Assembly: GCA_014649555.1 (NCBI GenBank) | Contig: BMTG01000013.1 | Span: 62,001-126,000 of the forward strand | Direction: 5' to 3' | From: Streptomyces globisporus | Lineage (GTDB): Bacteria; Actinomycetota; Actinomycetes; Streptomycetales; Streptomycetaceae | DNA: 64,000 nucleotides | Shown: positions 35,667 to 44,984 of the stretch, in pieces | Layout of the letters: each line of letters begins with the position of its first letter | How positions within the stretch are numbered: position 1 is the first letter of the stretch | Notes under the pieces: generated by a model | The model's input: the letters and a program-made list of their open reading frames with translations, nothing else | Databases searched by the model: none | What the model was told of the DNA's origin: nothing | Made by a program: the position numbers and the translations under genes

Positions 35667-36593
35667 GTGATCCTGACCGTCACCCTGAACACCGCGCTCG
35701 ACGTGACGTACACCGTCGACGCGCTCGTCCCGCACGGCAGCCACCGGGTCGGCGAGGTCACCGAACGCCCCGGCGGCAAGGGCCTCAACGTCGCCCGGGT
35801 GCTGGGGGCGCTGGGCCACGACGCCGTGGTCACCGGCTTCGTCGGCGGCGCCACCGGAGACGTCCTGCGCGGCCTCCTCGCCCCGCTCCCGCCGCGCGAC
35901 GCCCTCGTCGAGGTCGCCGGGAACACCCGCCGCACCCTCGCGATCACCGACCGCTCGACCGGCGACACCACCCAGCTCAACGAACCCGGGCCGCAGGTGA
36001 GCTCCGCCGAATGGGCCGCCTTCCTGGGGACGTACGAGGAGCTGGTCGCCGGGGCCGACGCAGTCGCGCTCTGCGGCTCCCTGCCGCCCGGCATCCACGT
36101 CGGGGCGTACGCCGAACTGGTCCGGATCGCCCGCTCCGCCGCCGTACCCGTGCTGCTGGACACCAGCGGCGAACCGCTGCGCCGGGGCATCGCCGCCCGC
36201 CCCGACCTGGTCAAGCCGAACGCGGAGGAGCTGGCCCGGCTGACCGGCTCCCGCGACCCGCTGCGCGCCGCGGGGGACGCCCGCCGCCGCGGGGCCCACG
36301 CCGTGGTCGCCTCGCTCGGCCCGGAGGGGGTGCTCGCGCTCACCCCGGACGGCGTCTGGCGGGCGGCACCGCCCGCCCCCGTGCGCGGCAACCCGACCGG
36401 CGCGGGCGACTCCGCGGTCGCCGGGCTGCTGTCCGCCCTGGCCGAGGGCCTCGACTGGCCGGCGCGCCTCGCCCGGGCGGTGGCCCTGTCGACAGCGACG
36501 GTGCTGGCCCCGACGGCCGGCGAGTTCGACGCGACGGCCTATGCGGAGCTGCTGCCGCGCGTCACGGTGGAGCCGCACACGCCGACGCCCTGA
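35667..36593 (+). CDS. PfkB-type 1-phosphofructokinase family hexose kinase
   Basis: 308 residues of the PfkB family, 1-phosphofructokinase/tagatose-6-phosphate kinase type. Signatures are TLNTALDVTYTVD, GGKGLNVARVLGALGHDAVVTGF and the C-terminal GNPTGAGDSAVAGLLSALAEG with the catalytic Asp. It follows nagK-nagA beyond a terminator and is probably transcribed separately. The sugar is unknown; proximity suggests an amino-sugar or fructose phosphate. GTG 35667 has GGGAGGG upstream. Confidence 0.88.
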   Translation: MILTVTLNTALDVTYTVDALVPHGSHRVGEVTERPGGKGLNVARVLGALGHDAVVTGFVGGATGDVLRGLLAPLPPRDALVEVAGNTRRTLAITDRSTGDTTQLNEPGPQVSSAEWAAFLGTYEELVAGADAVALCGSLPPGIHVGAYAELVRIARSAAVPVLLDTSGEPLRRGIAARPDLVKPNAEELARLTGSRDPLRAAGDARRRGAHAVVASLGPEGVLALTPDGVWRAAPPAPVRGNPTGAGDSAVAGLLSALAEGLDWPARLARAVALSTATVLAPTAGEFDATAYAELLPRVTVEPHTPTP

Positions 36594-36617
36594 CCACCGG
36601 GCCGGTGATCAGGGCGT
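36585..36617. terminator. Hairpin between sugar kinase and CBM genes
   Basis: ACGCCCTGACCACC pairs with GGTGATCAGGGCGT (one G-T) around a 5-base loop; it overlaps the kinase stop codon and faces the convergent gene. Confidence 0.75.
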
Positions 36618-36635
36618 GAGCGGAGGGAGCGGCGG

Positions 36636-37643
36636 TCAGCCGTTCTTCTTGATGTGGCCGGACTTCAGCTCCAGCTGGTCGAGGTTGGCGTCGCACTGGT
36701 CGCCTTCCTCGCAGGACAGCTTGAGGGTGTTGGCGCCCTTGTCGAGCTGGACGTACGCGTAGGTGTTCGTCCAGCCCTTCTCCAGGTCGCCCTCTTCGGC
36801 CTGCGCGAAGTTCTTCATGTTGATGGAGCGGGGCTCCTGGTCGTTGACCGTCAGGGTCGTCTTCGCGTCCTTGCCGGGCACGCCGTAGGTCACGTACAGG
36901 GTGTACGCGCCGGCCTCGGGAACCTCCACCGACCAGGTGGCCGACCGGCCGATCTCGTTCAGGTTGATGTAGTTGCCGTTCGCGCCCTTGGCGCCCTTGA
37001 CCGTGGAGTCCAGGGCCGCCGTACCGCCCAGCGTCAGCGTCGCCGCGTCCTGCTTCGGCAGCTCGACCGGCTTCGGGGTCTCCTTCGGCTTCTCCGGCTT
37101 CTTCGACTCCTCGACCTCGCCGGCGGGGCCCTCCGAGGACGACGCCTCGTCCTTCTTGTCGTCCTTGTCGCCGTCGTCGCCCGTGAGCAGGGCGGCGCCG
37201 ATGCCGATGAGGACGACCGCGACCACGGCGACCGCCGCGATCAGGAGCGCCTTCGTGTTCGGGCCGCCGCGGCCCGTGCCGCCGCCGTGGCCGCCCTGGG
37301 CCGGGGGCTGCCCGTGGGACGCGCCGCCGGGGTAGGTCTCGGGGGCCGCGTACTGCGGGTTCGGCCGGTTGTACTGCTGCGCGGGCTGGCCGTACGCCTG
37401 CTGGGGCGGGTAGCCGTACCCGCCCTGCTGCTGCGGCACCTGCTGCTGGCCGTACTGGCGCTCGCCGACGGCACGCACCTGGTTGTAGGACGTTCTGGGC
37501 ACGCCCGGCTGCGCGGCCGGACCCGGGTAGCCGTAACCGCCCTGGCCGGGCGCCTGGGCGCCTGCCGCCTGTCCGTCCGCGTACAGATAGCCGAACGGAT
37601 CGTCGTCCTCGGGCTTGGTCGCGCCGTTGTTTCCGGCCGTCAT
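36636..37643 (-). CDS. Membrane-anchored carbohydrate-binding module protein (CBM35-like)
   Basis: 335 residues. A long cytoplasmic Gln/Gly/Tyr/Pro-rich N-terminal part (to about residue 130) is followed by a membrane segment (ALLIAAVAVVAVVLIGIGAALL), an acidic/Lys-Pro linker and an extracellular C-terminal beta-sandwich of the CBM35/CBM6 type (SATWSVEVPEAGAYTLYVTYGVPGKDAKTTLTVN ... YAYVQLDKGANTLKLSC). The protein lacks an enzyme domain; it may tether a cell-wall or secreted glycan. ATG 37643 has an AGGAG ten bases upstream. Confidence 0.85.
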   Translation of the reverse strand: MTAGNNGATKPEDDDPFGYLYADGQAAGAQAPGQGGYGYPGPAAQPGVPRTSYNQVRAVGERQYGQQQVPQQQGGYGYPPQQAYGQPAQQYNRPNPQYAAPETYPGGASHGQPPAQGGHGGGTGRGGPNTKALLIAAVAVVAVVLIGIGAALLTGDDGDKDDKKDEASSSEGPAGEVEESKKPEKPKETPKPVELPKQDAATLTLGGTAALDSTVKGAKGANGNYINLNEIGRSATWSVEVPEAGAYTLYVTYGVPGKDAKTTLTVNDQEPRSINMKNFAQAEEGDLEKGWTNTYAYVQLDKGANTLKLSCEEGDQCDANLDQLELKSGHIKKNG

Positions 37644-37787
37644 CCCTGGGTCACTCCTCACCATCTCGCCAGCCGTCGCCGACCGGCCGAGCCTACCTCG
37701 AACGGAGCAGCCCCCGAATTGCGCTCATCCACCGGGACGGCCCCGGGGGAACGGGTACGGGGTAGGGGGAGGAACCCGTCGTGAACG

Positions 37788-39488
37788 TCATCCGGCCCTG
37801 CGGTGAACCTTCGACCGGGACCGTTTTTCCACGTACATCCGCTGGTCGGCGGAGCGCAGGACCTCTTCGACCGTCATGCCGCACTCGGCCCAGCCGATGC
37901 CGAAACTCGCCCCGACCCGGACGGCCCGGCCGTCGACCCTTATGGGCGGAATGATGGCATTTCTCAGGCGAACGGCCAGGTCAGCGGCGTCCGCCGCTCC
38001 GAGGCCGTCGGCGAGAACGACGAATTCGTCACCTCCGAGCCGGGCGACGGTGTCGCCGTCCCGCACACAGGTGCTCAGCCGCCGGGCGACCTCGATGAGC
38101 ACGGCGTCGCCGGTGTGGTGCCCGAAGCGGTCGTTGATGGACTTGAAACCGTCGAGGTCGCAGAAGAGGACCGCGAGCCCCTTCGTCCCGTCGTCGTGCT
38201 CCGGATCCGGGGCCACCGTGTGCACATGGTGGTCGAAGGGCCCGCCGCCGGGGATCGCCTCCCCCTCGTAGCCGTCGGGCTGGTAGCCGTGGGTGAGGGA
38301 CGACTCGACGTCCCCGTACGCCGCGTCCAGCGCCTCGATCGCGGTCGCGGCCGGGGAGGAGTGCGGCCGCTCGCAGATCCGGGCGCTGAGCCGCGACTTC
38401 AGCTCGGCGCTGTTGGGCAGCCCGGTCAGCGCGTCGTGCGAGGCACGGTGGGCGAGGTTCAGCTCGTGACGCTTGCGCTCCTCTATGTCCTCGACATGGG
38501 TGAGCAGGAAGCGCGGCCCGTCGGCGGTGTCCGCGACGACCGAGTTGCGCAGCGAGACCCAGAGGTAGGTGCCGTCCCGGCGGCTGAGCCGCAGCTCGGC
38601 CCGGCCGCCCTCGGCGGAGGTGCGCAGCAGGGTGCCGATGTCCTCGGGGTGGACCAGGTCGGCGAAGGAGTAGCGGCGCATCACGGAGGCCGGGCGGCCG
38701 AGCAGCCGGCACAGGGCGTCATTCGTCCGCAGCAGCCTGCCCTGCTGGTCGCCCCCCATCTCGGCGATGGCCATACCGCTGGGCGCGTACTCGAAGGCCT
38801 GCCGGAAGGACTCCTCGCTGGCCCGCAGCGCCTGCTGCTCCCGCTCCAGGCGGACGAGGGCGCGCTGCATGTTGGACCGCAGGCGGGCGTTGCTGATGGC
38901 GATGGCGGCCTGGGAGGCGTACATCTGGAGCGCTTCGCGCCCCCATGCGCCGGGGCGGCGTCCGTTGCGCGGCCGGTCGACGGATATGACCCCGAGGAGG
39001 TCCCCACCGCCCGCCGACGCGTACATCGGGGCGTAGAGCCGGTCGAGCGGATGCCACTCGTCCTCGAACCGGGGTTCGGGCCCCTCGGTGTGCCACTGCG
39101 GTACGTCGTCGTCGAGGAGGACCCAGCCCTCGGTGTGCGGGATGAAGCGGAGACTGCCCCACGCCTCACCCATGGAGAGCCGCCGTTCCCAGGAGTCACG
39201 GGAGCCGACGCGGCCGGTGATCAGGGCCTCGGCTGCGGCGTTGCCCGCGAAGGCGGCGATGACGAGGTCACCCTCGGGCCGGACCAGGTTGACGCAGGCC
39301 AGCTCGTATCCGAGGCCCTCGACGATTCCGTCGGCCACGCTCTGGAGCGTGTCCGCGAGACTCCGCGCCGTGTTGAGATCGGCGACGGCCTGGTGCAGCT
39401 GACGCATGGTCGCCAGGCGGACGTACGGCTCCGACTCGGCCTCCATCGCTCGCACCCCCGGGACCTCGACAGCAACTCCAGGCTTCAT
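37788..39488 (-). CDS. cdgB: Diguanylate cyclase with GAF and PAS sensor domains (CdgB-like)
   Basis: 566 residues: a GAF domain (about 30-200), a PAS domain (about 230-345), then a GGDEF domain (about 355-560). The active-site motif GGDEF is at 485-489 and the product-inhibition motif RxxD at 476-479, so the enzyme should make cyclic di-GMP and be feedback inhibited. In S. coelicolor the orthologue CdgB controls development and is reported as a BldD target. No EAL domain is present. The 286-base upstream region carries a perfect Crp-type palindrome and a TCACAGTGA palindrome. Confidence 0.93.
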   Translation of the reverse strand: MKPGVAVEVPGVRAMEAESEPYVRLATMRQLHQAVADLNTARSLADTLQSVADGIVEGLGYELACVNLVRPEGDLVIAAFAGNAAAEALITGRVGSRDSWERRLSMGEAWGSLRFIPHTEGWVLLDDDVPQWHTEGPEPRFEDEWHPLDRLYAPMYASAGGGDLLGVISVDRPRNGRRPGAWGREALQMYASQAAIAISNARLRSNMQRALVRLEREQQALRASEESFRQAFEYAPSGMAIAEMGGDQQGRLLRTNDALCRLLGRPASVMRRYSFADLVHPEDIGTLLRTSAEGGRAELRLSRRDGTYLWVSLRNSVVADTADGPRFLLTHVEDIEERKRHELNLAHRASHDALTGLPNSAELKSRLSARICERPHSSPAATAIEALDAAYGDVESSLTHGYQPDGYEGEAIPGGGPFDHHVHTVAPDPEHDDGTKGLAVLFCDLDGFKSINDRFGHHTGDAVLIEVARRLSTCVRDGDTVARLGGDEFVVLADGLGAADAADLAVRLRNAIIPPIRVDGRAVRVGASFGIGWAECGMTVEEVLRSADQRMYVEKRSRSKVHRRAG

Positions 39489-39523
39489 ATCGACGTACTT
39501 GTTGCAGTGTCACCGCCACTGAA

Positions 39524-39532
39524 TCACAGTGA
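39524..39532. promoter_or_regulatory. TCACAGTGA palindrome upstream of cdgB
   Basis: A 4-1-4 palindrome 36 bases upstream of the cdgB start. The half-sites resemble BldD half-sites but in the everted order, so the assignment is weak. Confidence 0.3.
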
Positions 39533-39572
39533 GCTGTGCACCCGGTACACAGGGTCAGCAGAAAATGGACTC

Positions 39573-39588
39573 TGTGACTCAAGTCACA
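39573..39588. promoter_or_regulatory. Crp-type palindrome upstream of cdgB
   Basis: TGTGACTCAAGTCACA is a 7-2-7 palindrome matching both the classical TGTGA-N6-TCACA and the Streptomyces Crp motif GTG-N6-GNCAC. It is 85-100 bases upstream of cdgB and about 190 bases upstream of the divergent flavin reductase. Confidence 0.6.
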
Positions 39589-39774
39589 ACAGATGACCGG
39601 GTGGTGCCGGTGACGCACGGCGACGGCGATCGTTCCGCGGTCACAGGGAGGCACGGATTCCCGTTGTGTGCGCCCGCGCACGCCCCCTCTCCCCGTTCCC
39701 CTTCCGGGGTCCTAGGACCTGCCTGGTCCCCTGGCCCGATGCGGCCGTCCGGCCCCCGCGGTTAGCGTCGGGGT

Positions 39775-40338
39775 GTGCTCCAGACGAAGCCCACCACCCC
39801 GCGCCCCGAGACCGTCCCTCATGCTGAGGGAGTGAGCAACGACGAGTTCCGTGCCGCCCTCGCGCGGCTGGCCGCCGGGGTGGTGCTGGTCACCGCCCAG
39901 GAGCCGCCTCTCGACGAGGACGGCCGTGGCGAGGACGTGGGCATGACGGCGACCGCCTTCATGTCCGTGTCCCTGGAACCACCCCTGGTGATGGTCAGCC
40001 TGCGCAACGGCTCCCGGATGGACGACCTGCTGGACGAGCAGCCGCTGTGGGCGGTCTCCGTCCTGGCCGCGAGCCAGCGGCACATCGCGGGCCGGTTCGC
40101 CATGAAGGGCCGGATCAGCGACCGGCTGCTGTTCGAGGACGTCGCGTACGTCCGGGGCGAGGTGACGCACGCACCGCTGATCGGCGGGGCGCTGGCGACG
40201 CTGGAGTGCCGGACCGAGCAGCGCGTGGTGGCCGGGGACCACACCCTGGTGATCGGGCGGGTGCTCACGGCGGAGCTGCCGAGCCCGGAGGGCGACCCGC
40301 TGACGTACTTCAAGGGCCGCTACCGCCAGCTGGGCTGA
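39775..40338 (+). CDS. Flavin reductase family protein
   Basis: 187 residues of the FMN-binding split-barrel flavin reductase family, which supplies reduced flavin to partner monooxygenases or reduces flavin directly. Family features are FRAALARLAAGVVLVTA, GMTATAFMSVSLEPPLVMVSLRNGSRM and GDHTLVIGRVLTAEL. No monooxygenase lies beside it. GTG 39775 is preceded by TAGCGT with six bases between and no ribosome site, so a leaderless start is likely; GTG 39832 (VSNDEFRAALARL) is an alternative. Confidence 0.87.
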   Translation: MLQTKPTTPRPETVPHAEGVSNDEFRAALARLAAGVVLVTAQEPPLDEDGRGEDVGMTATAFMSVSLEPPLVMVSLRNGSRMDDLLDEQPLWAVSVLAASQRHIAGRFAMKGRISDRLLFEDVAYVRGEVTHAPLIGGALATLECRTEQRVVAGDHTLVIGRVLTAELPSPEGDPLTYFKGRYRQLG

Positions 40339-40407
40339 CGCCCCGTTCCCGGTCGGCCCGGCCCGCCTGCCCGGGACACCCCGGCCCGGCACGCCCGTGG
40401 CCTCCGG

Positions 40408-40842
40408 CTACCAGTCGCGGCCGGAGCGCCCGCGCTTGGTGTCGCCGCGCTGCTTCTTCTCGCGCAGCCTGCGTTCGTTGATCCCGCGTGGAATCTTCCG
40501 CTTGATCCGGGGCTTGGGCGGCGGCGCCGTGGCCTCGGCGAGGAGGGCGGCGAGCCGTACGGCGGCCGTCTCGCGGTTGCGCCACTGGGACCGGTGCTCG
40601 GAGGCCCGTACGGAGACCACCCCGCCCACCAGCCGGCCCGCGAGCCGCTCCAGCGCCCGGGCCTTCCACACCTCGGGGAGCGCGTCGGTCGCGGCCAGGT
40701 CGAAGCGCAGCTCCACCTGGGAGTCGCTGGTGTTGACGTGCTGACCGCCGGGCCCGGAGGACCGCGAGAAACGCCACATGAGCTCGGCCTCCGGCAGGGA
40801 GACCGAGCCGCGGATGACATAGGGCCCGGACATGACACCCAT
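40408..40842 (-). CDS. arfB: Alternative ribosome-rescue factor ArfB (peptidyl-tRNA hydrolase)
   Basis: 144-residue release-factor-like protein. It has the catalytic GGQ in SSGPGGQHVNTSDSQVELRFDL and the positively charged C-terminal tail (KRKIPRGINERRLREKKQRGDTKRGRSGRDW) that enters the empty mRNA channel of stalled ribosomes. ArfB hydrolyses peptidyl-tRNA on non-stop complexes. ATG 40842 is chosen with GGGAGGG very close upstream; the Met three codons later (40833) is possible. Confidence 0.95.
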   Translation of the reverse strand: MGVMSGPYVIRGSVSLPEAELMWRFSRSSGPGGQHVNTSDSQVELRFDLAATDALPEVWKARALERLAGRLVGGVVSVRASEHRSQWRNRETAAVRLAALLAEATAPPPKPRIKRKIPRGINERRLREKKQRGDTKRGRSGRDW

Positions 40843-41026
40843 GGTCCCTCCCCCGCACCCCGCCCGTCACCTTCTTTTGCCCTGCCCCGGACCCCCGCGT
40901 CCGGAGGAACTTCGTAAAGAAAGTAAAGCGAGCAGGAACCTCGTGGTCTCCTGCTTGCGTTATGACGGGTGACGGTAGCTTTCGTGATGGCACGAAGCCC
41001 GCACACGACGAGGAAAGGGACTTCCC

Positions 41027-41602
41027 ATGGCAGTAAGCCTGTCCAAGGGCGGCAACGTCTCGCTCACCAAGGAGGCACCGGGCCTTACCGCCGTCACGGT
41101 CGGCCTCGGCTGGGACGTCCGCACCACCACCGGCACCGACTTCGACCTCGACGCCTCGGCGATCGCGGTCAACCCGACGGGGAAGGTCGTCTCGGACGGC
41201 CACTTCGTCTTCTTCAACAACAAGTCGACGCCGGACCAGACCATCGTGCACACCGGTGACAACGTCACGGGTGAGGGCGAGGGCGACGACGAGCAGATCA
41301 ACGTCAACCTGGCGGGTCTGCCGGCCGACGTGGACAAGATCGTCTTCCCGGTCTCCATCTACGACGCCGAGACCCGCAGCCAGAACTTCGGCCAGGTCCG
41401 CAACGCGTTCATCCGCATCCTCAACCAGGCCGGCGGCGCCGAGATCGCCCGCTACGACCTGAGCGAGGACGCCGCCACCGAGACCGCCATGGTCTTCGGC
41501 GAGCTCTACCGCAACGGCGCCGAGTGGAAGTTCCGCGCGGTCGGCCAGGGGTACGCCTCCGGTCTGCGCGGCATCGCCCAGGACTTCGGCGTCAACCTCT
41601 GA
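41027..41602 (+). CDS. TerD-family calcium-binding stress protein
   Basis: 191 residues of the TerD/TerE/CAB family linked to tellurite and general stress resistance; in Streptomyces such proteins affect development and calcium signalling. The acidic metal-binding segments are [11 protein letters not shown] and [14 protein letters not shown], the family C-terminus is [29 protein letters not shown] precedes ATG 41027. A perfect 19-bp hairpin follows, so it is likely monocistronic. Confidence 0.93.
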   Translation: MAVSLSKGGNVSLTKEAPGLTAVTVGLGWDVRTTTGTDFDLDASAIAVNPTGKVVSDGHFVFFNNKSTPDQTIVHTGDNVTGEGEGDDEQINVNLAGLPADVDKIVFPVSIYDAETRSQNFGQVRNAFIRILNQAGGAEIARYDLSEDAATETAMVFGELYRNGAEWKFRAVGQGYASGLRGIAQDFGVNL

Positions 41603-41631
41603 CCCGTCGCCCCGAGCGCACAACAGTTTCA

Positions 41632-41669
41632 CCGGAGCCCCCGGCCGCGATCGCGGCCGGGGGCTCCGG
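41632..41669 (+). terminator. Perfect 19-bp palindromic terminator after terD
   Basis: CCGGAGCCCCCGGCCGCGA and its exact complement with no loop bases between; very strong GC hairpin 30 bases past the stop. Confidence 0.85.
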
Positions 41670-41872
41670 CGTGGGTGAGCCACCGTCAAGCCGGCTCCCT
41701 CGCACCGCTGAAACCCGCCACTTCGCCGAATACCGGACAGTACGGCACCCCATTCGTACAAGAACTGGTCAAAAACTTGTGAGGCAATTGTCGGCACACC
41801 GTCAATTTCGCTCATTCGATGGCACGCTCTCCGCTCGTAGTCCCCCCACAGGACGACCGACGGAGAACACAC

Positions 41873-43483
41873 ATGAACCTCCACACCACCCCCCACAACT
41901 CCCGCGCCCCGCGCACCACGCGGCGACTCGCAGCACTCGCGGCCACGGCCGCGATGGTCGTCGCCGGAGTCCAGGCCGGAACCGCCGTCGCCACACCCGA
42001 CGACGACGCCCGCACCACCTCGGCGAAGCCCGCCACGGCCGCCGCTCTCGGCGTGAACCCCTCCGCACAGCGCGCCACGGCCATCAAGTCGGCGCAGGCG
42101 GAGGCCTCCTCGGCGGCGAAGGCCCTCAAGCTCGGCGGCCAGGAGAAGCTGATCGCCCGCGACGTCATCAAGGACGCCCAGGGCACGGTCCACACCCGCT
42201 ACGAGCGCACCTACGACGGCCTGCCCGTCCTCGGCGGCGACCTCGTCACCCACACCACCGCCGCCGGAAAGATCAAGAGCGTCGACAAGGCGACCGACGC
42301 GAAGATAGCCGTGGCGTCGACGACGCCGAAGCTGAAGGCCGCGGCGAGCGCCCGCAAGGTGATCTACGCGGGCGGCGAGAACCCGGTCCTCGCCTGGGAG
42401 ACCGTCAAGAAGGGCGTCCAGAAGGACGGCACGCCCAGCCGCGTCCACACCATCACCGACGCCACCACCGGCAAGAAGCTGCACAGCTACGAGGCGATCG
42501 AGACCGGCACCGGCAACAGCCAGTACAGCGGCGAGGTCGAGATCACCACCACGAAGTCCGACGCGGGCTTCGAGCTGACCGACGGCGAGCGCGGCGGCCA
42601 CAAGACGTACGACCTGAACCAGGGCTCGTCCGGCACCGGCGACCTCGTCACGGACGACGACGACACCTGGGGCGACGGCACCGGCGGCGACCGGCAGACC
42701 GCCGCCGTCGACGCCCACTACGGCGCGGCGAAGACCTGGGACTTCTACAAGACGGCTCTCGGGCGCGACGGCATCGCGGGCGACGGCAAGGCCGCCTACT
42801 CCCGCGTCCACTACGGCGAGAACTACGTCAACGCCTTCTGGGACGACAGCTGCTTCTGCATGACGTACGGCGACGGCGAGGGCAACAAGGCCGCCCTCAC
42901 CTCGATCGACGTCGCGGCCCACGAGATGACCCACGGCCTCACCTCCGCCACCGCCAACCTGGACTACGCGGGCGAGTCCGGCGGCCTCAACGAGGCGACC
43001 AGCGACATCCTCGGCGCCTCGGTGGAGTTCTTCGCCGACAACGCGTCCGACGCCGGCGACTACCTCATCGGCGAGAAGATCGACATCAACGGCGACGGCA
43101 CCCCGCTGCGCTACATGGACAAGCCCTCCAAGGACGGCAACTCCGCCGACTTCTGGGACGAGAACCTCGGCAACCTGGACGTCCACTACTCCTCCGGCGT
43201 CGCCAACCACTTCTTCTACCTGCTCGCCGAGGGCAGCGGAAAGAAAACGATCAACGGCGTCGAGTACGACTCTGCGACCTCCGACGGCTCGACGCTGACG
43301 GGCATCGGCCGGGAGAAGGCGTACCAGATCTGGTACAAGGCGCTCTCGGTCTACATGACCTCCACCACCGACTACGCGGGCGCGCGCGTCGCGACCGAGA
43401 AGGCGGCGACCGACCTGTTCGGCGCGGACAGCGAGGAGCTGAAGGCGGTCTCGGCCACCTGGACCGGGGTCAACGTCAAGTAA
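41873..43483 (+). CDS. Secreted M4 (thermolysin-like) metallopeptidase
   Basis: 536-residue secreted zinc endopeptidase precursor. A signal peptide (ending near AVATP) and a FTP/PepSY propeptide (about 50-200) precede the catalytic domain. Zinc ligands are His350 and His354 in HEMTH and Glu374 in GLNEATSD; the later HYSSGVANHFFY holds the transition-state His. Upstream GGAGAA supports ATG 41873 over the longer frame at 41819. It would be activated outside the cell and feed on protein. It converges with the M1 peptidase gene. Confidence 0.95.
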   Translation: MNLHTTPHNSRAPRTTRRLAALAATAAMVVAGVQAGTAVATPDDDARTTSAKPATAAALGVNPSAQRATAIKSAQAEASSAAKALKLGGQEKLIARDVIKDAQGTVHTRYERTYDGLPVLGGDLVTHTTAAGKIKSVDKATDAKIAVASTTPKLKAAASARKVIYAGGENPVLAWETVKKGVQKDGTPSRVHTITDATTGKKLHSYEAIETGTGNSQYSGEVEITTTKSDAGFELTDGERGGHKTYDLNQGSSGTGDLVTDDDDTWGDGTGGDRQTAAVDAHYGAAKTWDFYKTALGRDGIAGDGKAAYSRVHYGENYVNAFWDDSCFCMTYGDGEGNKAALTSIDVAAHEMTHGLTSATANLDYAGESGGLNEATSDILGASVEFFADNASDAGDYLIGEKIDINGDGTPLRYMDKPSKDGNSADFWDENLGNLDVHYSSGVANHFFYLLAEGSGKKTINGVEYDSATSDGSTLTGIGREKAYQIWYKALSVYMTSTTDYAGARVATEKAATDLFGADSEELKAVSATWTGVNVK

Positions 43484-43500
43484 CCCTCCACGTCAGGCAC

Positions 43501-43540
43501 GCGGAAGCCGGTCAGCCCTCCCGGGCGGGCCGGCTTCCGC
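43501..43540. terminator. Hairpin between M4 and M1 peptidase genes
   Basis: GCGGAAGCCGG pairs with CCGGCTTCCGC around an 18-base loop, between convergent genes and overlapping the M1 stop. Confidence 0.65.
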
Positions 43541-44912
43541 CGTACAGCCAGGCGTCCCAGAGCCCGGTGAGGTCCTGGCCGGTCTTCTCCTCCACGTACG
43601 CGGTGAAGTCGTCGGTGGAGGCGTTGGCGTGCCGGTACTTCTCGGTCCAGCCGCGCAGCAGCGCGAAGAACGCCCGGTCGTCGTCCATCGCGAGCCGGAT
43701 CCGGTGCACGACCATGGCCCCGCGCCCGTAGACCGGCGGGTCGGAGAGGTCGAGGGCGGCGGGCGGAGAGGCGGGCGGGAACGCCCAGTTGGCGTCGTCG
43801 TCGTACGCCTCGTCGAAGCTCTCCCCGACCGGTACGCCGTCGTGGTCGGCGGCCCAGAGCCACTCCGCGTACGTGGCGAAGCCCTCGTTGAGCCACATGT
43901 CCCGCCAGGTCTTCGGGGTGACGGAGTTCCCGAACCACTGGTGGGCCAGCTCGTGGACGAGGAGGCCGGTGTCGGGCGGGCCGGGGAAGACGGGCCGGTT
44001 CTGGGTCTCCAAGGCGTACGTCGAGTCGCCCGTGCGCTCCACGATCGCCCCGGCGGAGGTGAAGGGGTACGGCCCGAACCTGGCCCGCGACCACGCCAGC
44101 ACCGCCGGGATCTCCGCGAGCACGTCCTCGCTCGCCGCCGCCGACCCGGGGTCCACAGCGGTGAACAGCCGGATGCCGTCGGGGGTGCGCGCCTGCTCGG
44201 TGGTGAACCGGCCGACGGCCACGGTCGCCAGATAGCTCGCCATCGGCTCGGTGGTCCGCCAGTGGTAGGCGGTGCGGCCGTCCTCCGTACGCCGGGCGAC
44301 CAGCTGCCCGTTGGAGATGGCCTTCAGCGGATCGGGGACGGTGACCTCGATGTCGTACGCGGCCTTGTCGCTCGGGTGGTGGTTGCCGGGGAACCAGGCC
44401 ATGGAGCCGGTCGGCTCGCCGAGGGCGACCGAGCCGTCCGCCGTCCGCAGCCAGCCCTCCTCCTCGCCGTCGGCGTCGGTGACGGTCTTCGGGGAGCCGG
44501 AGTAGCGCACGACGGTGGTGAACGTGCGCCCCTCGCGCATCCGGTCGTCCACCGACGCGTCGGGGCGGATCGTCAGCTCCTTGCCCGCCCGGTTCACGGC
44601 GGCGGGCTCCCCCTCGACGGTGGCGCTCCGCACGTCGAGCCCGGCGAGGTCGAGGTGGAAGGCGCTCAGGTGCTGGGTGGCGCGGGCGGTGATCGTGGCC
44701 GTGCCGCGCAGACGGCCTGCGGCGGGGTCGACGTCGAGCTTCAGGCCGTAGTGGGTGACGTCGTAGCCGCCGTTGCCGAGTCCGGGGAAGTACGGGTCGC
44801 GCACGCCGACCGCGCCCGGGGTCCCCTCGACACCGCCGGTGCAGCCCGAGCCGAGGAGGGCGAGGGCCAGGGCGAGCAGGAGGGGTGCGGGGGCCGGGGT
44901 GCGGGGGTTCAC
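43512..44912 (-). CDS. Lipoprotein M1-family aminopeptidase
   Basis: 466 residues. Lipobox LGSGC (Cys24) predicts an extracytoplasmic lipoprotein. The gluzincin motif is HELAHQW with His320 and His324, the third ligand Glu343 in LNEGFATYAEW, and the exopeptidase-like TYALETQNRP at 298-307 replaces GAMEN, as usual in this short subfamily that lacks the C-terminal domain. It probably trims peptides outside the membrane, complementing the neighbouring M4 endopeptidase. GTG start 44912. Confidence 0.93.
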   Translation of the reverse strand: MNPRTPAPAPLLLALALALLGSGCTGGVEGTPGAVGVRDPYFPGLGNGGYDVTHYGLKLDVDPAAGRLRGTATITARATQHLSAFHLDLAGLDVRSATVEGEPAAVNRAGKELTIRPDASVDDRMREGRTFTTVVRYSGSPKTVTDADGEEEGWLRTADGSVALGEPTGSMAWFPGNHHPSDKAAYDIEVTVPDPLKAISNGQLVARRTEDGRTAYHWRTTEPMASYLATVAVGRFTTEQARTPDGIRLFTAVDPGSAAASEDVLAEIPAVLAWSRARFGPYPFTSAGAIVERTGDSTYALETQNRPVFPGPPDTGLLVHELAHQWFGNSVTPKTWRDMWLNEGFATYAEWLWAADHDGVPVGESFDEAYDDDANWAFPPASPPAALDLSDPPVYGRGAMVVHRIRLAMDDDRAFFALLRGWTEKYRHANASTDDFTAYVEEKTGQDLTGLWDAWLYGGSRPAREG

Positions 44913-44943
44913 CGGTCGATTTTAGGCGGTTTCCCCCGGGGGA

Positions 44944-44981
44944 AGGAGCCGCCCGCCTCGGGGGAAGAGCGGGCGGCTCCT
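44944..44981 (-). terminator. Hairpin terminator after the beta-propeller gene
   Basis: A perfect 13-bp stem (AGGAGCCGCCCGC with its complement) and a 12-base loop directly after the stop of the leftward hbpS-ankyrin-propeller operon. Confidence 0.8.
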
Positions 44982-44984
44982 GGC

